The translations under genes and the position numbers were made by a program. The notes under the pieces were generated by a model. It made no database searches, was not told the origin of the DNA, and was given only the letters and a program-made list of their open reading frames with translations. A stretch of 64,000 nt of DNA from Drosophila miranda (Eukaryota; Arthropoda; Insecta; Diptera; Drosophilidae). Of this stretch, positions 31,065 to 40,100 are shown in pieces (the first letter of the stretch is position 1; every line of letters begins with the position of its first letter). The DNA lies in NCBI RefSeq assembly GCF_003369915.1, contig NC_046676.1:17342001-17406000 (forward strand), written 5' to 3'.

Positions 31065-31879
31065 TGTGGATTAGTGAAGATTTGGTGCACGGCAGGCAGG
31101 CAACTGATGCCGAACGCCAGGTATAGCAAAGCTTTTATACCCCCAGAGCCCCCAGAGCTGGGGCTGGAGCCTGCACCGAATCAGTGGCTTATCAGTGGCT
31201 GGCTTGGGAAAAGGCATCGCATCCACTGGGAATTTCCGAGAACCACATCACCCCGACTCGGACAACCCAGACAAATTCCCCAAGTGCAGTGCGACGTCTC
31301 AATGAAATTGAGCGTAAACAAGTACTCGTACGGCCAGGGGCTAGATTCGATTCACGTGCTGAACTGAACCGAGATCGCAAACCTGATTTTGTTTTCCCAG
31401 TAAAACGACTTGTTCCACAAGCTAAATACCAACTTTAGTAGGTTCAATTCTGATGAATTAATAAACGTTTAAATTGAGTGTAAATCAAAACAAGCGATAT
31501 ACAAGTTTCAAAGTGAAATTTTTAGAATTTCTCTATGTTAAGCGCTAAAAAGAAAGAGACAGAGAGAGCTGTAACGGACGTTGTGGCATGGAAATAAATA
31601 GAGAATAAACGGAATGCAGGAATATGTTTTAAAAATTCCAAAAGTATATTGTAAATGCGACTAAATCAATAACCTGAAATGTTCTAGGGGGCAAAACAAG
31701 AGATATTCAAATCTGAGAGTATAATTTAAATAGTTTCGCCGAATATATAGAGAGAGAGAGAGAGAGAAGTGCAACAGGCAGTGTGGAATGGAATATGGTT
31801 TAAGGTGGCAAGAGGATAGACGGAAGAGGAAGATATTGTACAAGTTAGATACATATATATGTGCATATATTTATGTATT
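31065..31879. other. BomS promoter and spacer
   Basis: The proximal 200 bp hold the TATA box and kappaB sites. Further right is AT-rich sequence with a GA microsatellite near 31749-31767. No gene. Confidence 0.55.
31228..31237. promoter_or_regulatory. Perfect kappaB site GGGAATTTCC
   Basis: Matches the Rel/Dorsal/Dif consensus at all ten positions and lies about 89 bp upstream of the TATA box of the BomS gene at 30870-31064. A second kappaB-like element (AAATTCCCC, minus GGGGAATTT) lies near 31271-31280. Confidence 0.7.
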
Positions 31880-32989
31880 AACGAGGGGGAACGTTGTGAG
31901 TTGCTGCGGACACCGCAACTCTACAGTTATACCCGATACTAAGTCAGTATGGCTCTCCTCCGGCAGACGCCGCTAATATTAAACGACACGAAAAAGAGAG
32001 AGACAGAAAATCAGTCTGAGCGTGACGTCGGTGGCTGCGTAGCCACTGCAAATTGATTTGTTCCTATTGGCTATAAAAATGATCTGATCTGATCCAGATT
32101 CAGCAATCTGATAGATATGGTCATTATCTATGATTCTGCGTTTTTAGTTTTCTCGAATGTGCAATATTGTGGATGCAACAGATTTTCGTTTTTTGTGGGG
32201 GCGGAAGGGGGTGGGGCGAAATTCTGAGATATACGTTTTATAGTGAGATCTAACAGAAGTGCGGATACCAAATTTGGTTACTCTAGCCTTAATAGTCTCT
32301 GAGATTTGTGGATGCCCCAGATTTTCGTCCTTTGCGGGGGCGGAAGGGGGTGTGGCGAAATTTGGACACGAAACGGTCAAGGTCCGATATCACAGGAGTG
32401 TGGATACCAAATTTGGTTGCTCTAGCTTTTATAGTCTCTGAGATCTAGGCGCTAATGTTTTACTCTAAGCAAAGCCGCCTATGCTACGTGTGGGTTAGAG
32501 AGAGACAGGGCGAGAAAAAATGAAATTGTTTTCTTGATGCTGGCTATAATAATAATACGATCCAATTCAGATTCCGCAGTCTTAAAGATATGGTCATTCT
32601 CTACAATTCTACGTTTTTGGTTTTCTCATATCTTTAAAATTGTGGATGCCTCAGATTTTCGTCCTTTGTGGGGGCGGAAGTGGGCGGGGCGAAGTTTTGA
32701 AATATTTTTGTAGCAGTGACATATCACAGAAGTCTGGATCCAAAACATCGTTGCTCTAGCTCTTATAGTCTTTGAGCACTAGGCGCTGAAGGGGACGGAC
32801 GGACGGACGGACGGACGGACGGACGGACAGACGGACAGACAGACAGGGCTAAATCGACTCGGCTATTGATGCTGATCAAGAATATATATACTTTATGGGG
32901 TCGGAAACGATTCCTTCTGGACGTTACACACATCCACTTTTACCACAAATCTAATATACCCCAATACTCATTTTGAGTATCGGGTATAA
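31880..32989 (+). mobile_element. HINE / DINE-1-type non-autonomous Helitron, copy 2
   Basis: Also 1110 bp, in the same orientation as copy 1 and about 5.9 kb away. The same 13-nt inverted repeats (TATACCCGATACT / AGTATCGGGTATA) and GGAC array (about 32794-32845) are present. Unlike copy 1 it retains the full left end, including GCTGCGGACACCGCAAC, so it looks the more complete. No protein is encoded. It separates two short Bomanin genes. Confidence 0.82.
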
Positions 32990-33625
32990 AAATGAGTACC
33001 AGGGACCACTATAGTGTCCCAATGTCAGGACTGGTTGTGTGTCTCTGTGTACAATTGGGTGCATATCAAATTACAGACAATCGTATATTTTTTTGGGTCA
33101 AGTCTTGCTAGATGTTATGCAAATCAAAGTATTTATAACAGAGAGTTTTTCCGAGAAGAAAGGGTATTTTTTTGCAGCTTGTTACAGAAAAATCTGAAAT
33201 GCAACAGATTCAAACCAATAAACACTATACGAGTAGAGCAATCGTACTTTAGATGTTCTTTAGTCGTATACCGCCTCTGTAAGCTCCATTAAACTAAACT
33301 AGTACCGACCCATTAGTCCTAGATGGAGATGTCTAATGGAGGTGGAGTTACTCCTTTGTGGACAACATTATAACACCCTCTGCAAGGGTATTTAAGTGTC
33401 TTCCTGGGTTAAATGCGGAATGCAGAGTGAGGAAATAACTTTGAACGACAATTGTGTATTGATTCATTTAAGGTTTTATATTTGTTTACTGTTGCGTTGG
33501 TTCTAAGTTCTAGGTTTCATTTAGAGAAAGTGGTAGCATAAATATGGTGTATTAAGTTTGAGGTATGTTTATTTTGTATCTATGTATGGCCTTCGGTCGA
33601 TATTCGGGGCAAGGGCGGCAGGCCC
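32990..33625. other. Spacer between HINE copy 2 and the IM2-type Bomanin
   Basis: AT-rich. Contains a short palindrome ACCCTCTGCAAGGGT near 33374 and TTTATT at 33568-33573, the 3'-end signal for the next gene. No gene. Confidence 0.5.
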
Positions 33626-33819
33626 CTACTTTCCTCCATGGACATTGCAGTACTTGCAGTCGCCGTTGATGACCACATTGCCGGGATCGGGCGACAGGGG
33701 AACAGCTGGAAAATCGTAAATTATAGTAAATATTGAGGCGCTTATCAGGCGCTTAACTCACCATTGGCCAGGGCGAGCAGACCGAGCACAAAGACGGTGA
33801 CAACTGAGAAGAACTTCAT
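33626..33819 (-). CDS. BomS2: Short Bomanin, IM2-type (BomS2-like)
   Basis: Exons 33819-33762 and 33705-33626 (56-nt intron, phase 1) encode a 45-aa precursor: signal [20 protein letters not shown], proregion VPLSPDP, mature GNVVINGDCKYCNVHGGK. From memory this is essentially the melanogaster IM2 precursor, including the diagnostic K-Y in CKYC and the HGGK end, where removal of Lys and use of Gly would allow amidation. It is the best conserved Bomanin in the window. TATATAAG (minus; plus 33924-33931) lies about 105 nt upstream, and GGGAAAACAC (34024-34033) is a kappaB-like site a further 90 bp away. Confidence 0.93.
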
Positions 33820-34535
33820 GTTGATGCTGGTTTTGGTTTGGGTTCTGTTTCTGGATCTGCTCTAGACTTGTTCTGGTTCTGGGCGAGTGCCTCAACTGAT
33901 GCTCTCGGCCAGTCGGCAGCGATCTTATATAGTCAGCTTAGCGTCGGATCGAATACGCCCCACTCGGCTCGACTCGGTTCAGGTGCAGTGGGCTTTCAGA
34001 TAACCCCAGACCCAGGCGGTCTTGGGAAAACACCGCTCGTCGCTCAGGCCGATAATATTATTATTTTGTTGCGTATTTGATTCTGGATTTTCCAGCGCAC
34101 AGCGCCTATAGGGACGAAAATAAATATTGCAAGCGATGTCTTCATCGAAGCCCAAGTGGGAATTCTAGTGCGATTTCTTATCAAAAAGAGCCCACATACC
34201 CATCTTATAGAATCTCTGCTGCTGTTGGATTGATGGACTTGGCTTTAGGGTTAGTATTCGGATTTCAAACACATATGTTTCCTAGTTGATTTGCGATTGA
34301 GATTTCGTAATCTCAGTGAGCAAAAGTCATTAACAGTTCAGCTTTGTCTAGAAAATATCTATCTACATATGTACGTTTTCCAGTTCTAGTAAGCAAGCAT
34401 TTACTTCGTCTTATATACGATTATTTGATGCATTTATTATAGAAAGATTACGGATCGTTCTGTCGATCGGGACGGGTATAAAAGAAACGTGTCTGGCAGG
34501 GCGGACAGTGCTCTAGCCAACTGCACACGCGCATT
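33820..34535. promoter_or_regulatory. Divergent promoter region between BomS2-like and BomBc-type genes
   Basis: Divergently transcribed Bomanins share this 716-bp spacer. Left TATA (minus) is at 33924-33931 and right TATAAAAG (plus) at 34477-34484. KappaB-like decamers are GGGAAAACAC at 34024-34033 and GGGAATTCTA at 34158-34167. Shared Rel input to both genes is an inference. Confidence 0.5.
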
Positions 34536-35026
34536 ATGAAGTATTTAACGCTCTTGGCCGTTTTGCTCTTGGCCACGTTGGCCTTTGTCCAAGGTCAGTT
34601 TCCGTTCGCTGGCCACTAGACGCATCTAATATCTTTCACTCTGCAGCTGGCAAAGTGACCATCAAGGGCGAGTGCAAAGACTGTAACGATGGCCGTACGA
34701 CAAGCACCACCCATAAGACACCACCCCGAGCACAAGGACGTCAGACGACGGCCAAGCCCAAGCCAAAGACCACTTCGGGGCGACGCCACCAAGCATCAGA
34801 TGAGGATGACGACGATTCGGCTGGTGACTGGACATTGCAACAGTCGGCTGGCGGATCCCAGCACATAGGAAGGCGCCACAGACGCCAGTGGGAGCCTCGT
34901 GGCCAGTACATCAATCTGGGTGGAGCTGGGGGCGGAAACGGCCGAGTGACTACCATTGACTCTCGGGGCTATCCGGGAACCGTTGTGCGCAACGACGACT
35001 GCGTCGGTTGCAACATTCGGGGTTGA
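34536..35026 (+). CDS. Bicipital Bomanin (BomBc-type), two CxxC domains joined by a linker
   Basis: Exons 34536-34593 and 34647-35026 (53-nt intron, phase 1) encode 145 aa. After the signal peptide MKYLTLLAVLLLATLAFVQA the first Bomanin domain reads GKVTIKGECKDCN. A linker of about 90 residues follows: first basic (TTAKPKPKTTSGRRH), then acidic (DEDDDDS), then GRRHRRQWEPRG. The second domain at the C-terminus is GTVVRNDDCVGCNIRG. RRHRR is a potential furin/dibasic cleavage site, so the precursor might release separate peptides. The terminal Gly could be an amidation donor. TATAAAAG lies at 34477-34484 and AATAAA at 35072-35077. Bicipital Bomanins are Toll-induced secreted proteins. Confidence 0.9.
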
Positions 35027-35155
35027 ACCGGTGCACCGCGGTGCTGGGGCGACGACCTAAAAGTTGATCTAAATAAATTAATCAAAGCTCGATAGCTGTG
35101 AGCTTCGTGGAAAACTCATTTCAAAGAATTACCTGTAAATCTAACTGGTTTGGGG

Positions 35156-35165
35156 GCATTTTCCC
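35156..35165 (-). promoter_or_regulatory. kappaB-like site GGGAAAATGC
   Basis: Minus-strand GGGAAAATGC, about 28 bp upstream of the TATA-like TTTAAAAG (35193-35200) of the tailed Bomanin at 35252. The 3' half deviates from consensus, so binding is uncertain. Confidence 0.3.
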
Positions 35166-35251
35166 AGTCTCGACTCGAAGCTGTTGAGAATGTTTAAAAG
35201 CGATCTGCTTTGCCGTGTTCCGACTACATTTCGCCTGCACACAGATCGAGA

Positions 35252-35588
35252 ATGATGCATCTAAGCCTTGCCTTTGCTATTGGCGCTGTTCTGGTCTGCC
35301 TGGCCTCAGGTAAGCCGACGAGCGGGGGTCCCTTCCTAGCCCCTTCACATCCCTTTGTCTCTAATCCCAGCTGGAACCGTGGTCATCAACGGAAGCTGCA
35401 AGGATTGCAGTCCCCCCGTCGCCGAGACTGTGGTAGTCGGAGGCAAGGCCTACGAATCGGGCAAGCCAGGACAGGGCACCGTCTACATCAACTCCCCTGA
35501 TGCCACTCCAGGTGCTGTTGGATCCACAGCAGAAGGTACTGCCAGTGGCTGGGACTATAAGGACTTCGATGTCCCCAACGAGTTTTGA
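35252..35588 (+). CDS. Tailed Bomanin (BomT-type)
   Basis: Exons 35252-35309 and 35371-35588 (61-nt intron, phase 1) encode 91 aa. Signal peptide MMHLSLAFAIGAVLVCLASA; mature start GTVVINGSCKDCSPPVAET with the CxxC; then a tail of about 60 residues. The tail contains GTVYINSPDATPG, which resembles a second Bomanin core (G-T-V-x-I-N) without the cysteines. It ends in an acidic, aromatic WDYKDFDVPNEF. A TTTAAAAG element (35193-35200) may act as TATA. AATAAA near 35651 follows the stop. It is secreted and presumably Toll-induced, like its neighbours. Confidence 0.88.
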
Positions 35589-36834
35589 GTTTGGCCTATA
35601 AATGAACGGCCCAAGGCCCCATCTAATGTACTCGTAACCGTGTGACATCAATAAAGGAGCATTCCGTTAAGGGAAAATATAGAACACCAATGAAACGATA
35701 TTCAAAATTAGATTGGAGTTGAAAAATTGGATCGGAATTATTTGATAGATGGAAAAGATACAGCCATGGAAGGCTTCCGGCGTAAGCTCCAAATGAGCTC
35801 CAAATGAGTGCACTCGTTAGGACTCACCTTTCGATTAGTACTATATCGTATATATTACGCTTCAATCGGAGAAATCACTCTCTTCAATCTCCTGCTATGA
35901 ACGGCAGGGTATCTAAAATTGGGGAAGGAACGGAACCAGCGGTTGTCTATAATTTCTGAGATATTATTTATATTCTACACTGAGAGAAAAATGGCATAGT
36001 GCAAGGAAATTACCCATTTTTAAATTAAATATTCCGGTTTTAAATACAAACATACTGAAATTAAATAGAGTACCATTTTATAAATGTATTAAAAAGTCTT
36101 TTTGATACTTCCCACATTTCATCAAAACATAAAACAAGTGAAAACACTTGAATTTTAATATTTCCTTAAATATTTAAATCTTAGTGAAAATATTGCCACT
36201 TCAGGGTTTTTCTATGCATTTAGTGCTTTAAAATGTACATATATTCATAGGGAATATTCATAGGTCTTCATTCTGGAATGCCTTTCTTTTTTGCATCTGG
36301 ATGGAAGACACACCCACTGCCTACGAGTGCATTGCTTCTGCCTTGATTTTTCATATTATCAATTTATAATTATTATTTATTGATTTTATTATTCTTGTGT
36401 TTGTGGGTGTCGATAAGGTGTTCTTTCTTATCATTTCGGAGCTGATTCCACAGTCGAACAGCATGAACTCTTGAGAATTGAAACCTCAGCGTCTTTTAGC
36501 TCGGTCTGAGGGTTTTTTCTGTATTCTTTAAAAGCAGATCTATAAATATAGCAAAGTCTTTTACTTTCATCACATTCCCAAGTATAGTACTTTCCGAAAG
36601 TTTTAAAGAACAGCTTTAAAGCTTCATAACAGCCTCATTACTGGATAGGTTATCAAGTCACATGGGGGATTTATTTTTTTCACTGTCTCGGTTGGGAAAA
36701 TCCACAGATTTCAATAAATTCTAGGTTTTTTTTTCTGTTCTTGCGTTACTCAGCCATGCAAATATGATTGAGCTATATAAAAAGTTCAGTCAGGGGCAAG
36801 TCTCCGTCAGTCTGTCATCTTATTTCTCGTTGCA
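35589..36834. other. Spacer upstream of the divergent Bomanin
   Basis: Strongly AT-rich; no frame or repeat family recognised. The right end carries kappaB-like GGGAAAATCC (36694-36703) and TATATAAAA (36774-36782). Confidence 0.55.
36694..36703. promoter_or_regulatory. kappaB site GGGAAAATCC
   Basis: Good match to the Rel consensus (GGGRNNNYCC), 71 bp upstream of the TATATAAAA box of the divergent Bomanin-like gene. Spacing resembles the BomS promoter at 31132-31237. Confidence 0.6.
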
Positions 36835-37118
36835 ATGAAGTTTATGCCGTTGTTGGTCGTCTCGCTGTTGGCGCTCCTCTCCCTCCTGGTCAGTGGGGGC
36901 GATGCACGTAAGTAGTGCTAGTGGCTGGCTTTTATTTGAAGAGTCCTCTGATAACCGTTTGATCCATTGCAGGCAGTACTTTGAAAATACCCAAAATTAC
37001 CGTCAGAAATGGCGATATCATTGTTCACGGCAACTGCAATGGCTGTACGCTCCGTGCCACCAAAAACACGGCACAGTTATCAATAAAATTGAAGAGCAAA
37101 ACCACCTACAGGGGTTAG
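36835..37118 (+). CDS. Divergent tailed Bomanin-like secreted peptide
   Basis: Exons 36835-36907 and 36973-37118 (65-nt intron, phase 1) encode 72 aa. The signal peptide is MKFMPLLVVSLLALLSLLVSGGDA. An N-terminal extension RSTLKIPKITVRN precedes a Bomanin-like core GDIIVHGNCNGCTLRATKN (compare [17 protein letters not shown]). A basic tail, QLSIKLKSKTTYRG, follows. The core keeps G-D/N-x-I-x-x-G-x-C-x-x-C, and the gene keeps the family intron position and phase. The promoter has TATATAAAA (36774-36782) and a kappaB site (36694-36703). The CNGC pair, the extension before the domain and the lysine-rich tail set it apart from the other six. I do not recognise a direct melanogaster counterpart. 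It could be a diverged BomT or an unnamed family member. Confidence 0.8.
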
Positions 37119-40100
37119 GATAGATATACATCCATATAAGAGTGTATTTTAGTAGTGGAGCTTGTCTGATTCCTCAGCACTCTGTGTGTAAGCCTTGTGA
37201 TAAGTTAATAAATGTACCTGAAATGGTTTTCAAGTTCAGCCAACGATTTTTGCACAGCTTATTATCTCTATTGCTCTTGCAGTTCTCTTCTTCTTTTACT
37301 TCCAACTCCTCGGTCAACGGTTGCGCTTGTCGTCTGTATATCCCGTTGCTGTACTCGTCTAAGCGAGAGAGAGAGAGAGACACTTGCTCAGAGATGATCG
37401 AAATGGACGAGAAAATGAGAGCGCGCGGGAGCGTCTTCCTATACGATGGTGAGTAAGGGCTGTGGGTAAGAAGAGGGTGATATATCAGTGAGAGTATCAG
37501 AGTGAGTATATAGAGAGCTTGATATAAAATATTTGATATCTGTAGCCAAAAAGGGCCCGTGCCCTAGCTCTCAATCGGTGCTGGTTCACCTGAGCGTGTC
37601 TTCACTGTTCAATATTAATAATATTTTATTGGACATGCCAAAATGCTCTCGTAAATTTGTCATTAAACTCAAGCTTGGCTCGTAAATCATTCCGGGCTAG
37701 AGCCCAGCTCATGCCTCATAGGTAGAACACATATTTCAGCAAAACGCATAAAAATTGCCATCATATTTGGCTTTATCCAGACCATGCCTCCCCCTCAGCC
37801 GGTGGCCAACCCGTACACGTGTTTTTCATTTTCCTTTCGTTGGCGGTTGGCTTCTCTGTCGAGCCACGTCCCTGTGTTCTTTGCCAACAATTTTATTACC
37901 AAGAAAAACCCAACGAAAGGCAAACCGCTGTGCTCCTGTAAATGACTCCCCAGGCACCTTTATATTGACTCGTAAAATTGCGACATTTAGTTGTGTGCCA
38001 TCGCACCCCCAAAGCAACCCCCATCGTCCCTTTTGTTCTCTGTTCCCTGGTAACTTCTTGTCGTTTGTTCTTGTCGTTGGCCAGAGCCAGATCCGGACAC
38101 AGTCCTGGAGCCGGGGCCGAAGCCGGAGCCGGAGCCTGGGTCGAAGGACGAGTTTCTTAACGTTTTAAATTTGATTTTTATTCGCCCGACAGTTGAAAGG
38201 CCGCCCCAGGCAGCCAGGCTACCCCGCCCCTGCCAGCGTGTCGCGCCATTGATTTCTTTGGCGGAAATTGGGTTTGCTTTGGGTGGAGATTGCAGAGAGC
38301 GCGACTCACGTGGGGAGGGAGGAAAGACTCAGCAAATAAAGCAGAACAAAAAATTATCATTGCAGACACTTGATAGATTTGTCATCGGCTCTACCTTTTG
38401 TTCATTTCTTTATTATTTGCCTTTCGATTCAGTGGATTCGAGTGGAAACTTCTGACAAAAATTTGATTAATTCCACTCTTGGTTGTGATGTCGCATGATT
38501 TATTGGATTTTTTAAGTACTCCATCGAGGGCGATGCGATTTTTCATAATTAAATTCATTTCATTTCGTCTGCTGTACGTCACATTGCGCATTCGCACAGT
38601 TGCACAAAAAAAATGTTTACCCTTACCCTCTTACCCATCGGCATTTCAATCGCATTATACAGACCTTCCCTCGTGCACCCAGCGGCTTCCTACCAGGAAT
38701 GAAAGTGGCTTGCAATTTGTTGCCATTTTTTGCATTTCCGCTTTTTATTTTCATCTTGAACTCTTTTCAAGACGACAGGACGAAACGTTACTAAAGAGCT
38801 TTCATGCCAAAGCAATGACTGGGAGATGAGAAATGAACGTATTCCCTTCTCTGTGCTGGAATTGTCATTGCAATTATGACCCCTCGGGGCTAAACTTCTC
38901 TTGGAACAGATGACTGTGAACCGATTATACAATCGAACCCGAAATATCCGTTCCATCTTCCATCACACTCGCACAGCCGCATCGAGTGCTGGCCGGCGGC
39001 CACATGTCCTGGTGGCCAGCACAACAGAGAGGCCCACAGGAAAACAATTGGCAAGCCACACCCTCGGGCCACACACAACCCACAGTCCCAGCTCCAGCCC
39101 CACCTCCACCTCCTCCTCCTCCCAGATCAACTGGTCATTCAATTTTCCTGCCCCCCCCCCTTCCGACGACTGCATTATGCAGCTTACCTCGATTCTGATT
39201 TCATTTACGTAATTACCTGACCAGCTGCCTCTGCCTCTGCCTCTGTCTCTGCCTCTGTCTCTGCCTCTGTATCTGCATCAGGGCCAAGCATCGTTCGATT
39301 CTGCTGTGGTTGCTGCTACACTTGGAGAAAAGGCGCTCAAGTATGGATGGATGAGCTCGAACAAAGAGTATATGTTGGTATACCGTCACTCTACACTGAT
39401 AAAAATGACATGTGTACAATTTTTTGCTACTTATCTTAAAGGAAAGTTATTAGTAGACTATTTCTGCCAGTGTCTGCCCCTGTATGGGGCATCGACAGGT
39501 CCAGATGAAGGTGGCCCCTGCTGCTGGCTGGGGAAACCGAGTTGATTAAATGCTGTAATTGATGGAATTGCGAATGGGAGAGATCCAAAGGTGTAAATGA
39601 TCGGCTTGGTATGCCGCCTGGATAAACATGTCATTGTCGTTAGGCGATTGATGCCGGGTGACTGGATGAGCTCCAGGGTGATTTAGGATGGCTCTGGCGT
39701 TGGCCCTGCCTCCTCAGGGTCGTCGGACAGCGTCAACGGGCGTCAATCAAAGGAGCACACGGAATGCGAACGTATTTATTTCATAAATATTTGCGCCAAG
39801 GGTCGAGGAACGACTCCATGAAAAGGTCTACCCATTGTAGGAGGGGCACAGGTACAGGGGCAGGGAGCAGTCCGACACAAAAAAAGGTTGAAATAAAAAA
39901 TGGTTTAAAAATTGAAAGGATTATGGGGTGAGCGGCAGCGAAGCGCGTTAATGTTGATGCCGCCGCGGGGCTGCACACGCAGGGAGAGGAAGGATTCTGG
40001 CCGGACCGGCAACGGCTCGGGTCGGGTCGGTTTGGGGCTTGGGGAACCACAAAGGCTGGAAACTGGGCTGGATCTGCTGGTATGTTGCTGGTGTTGCTGT

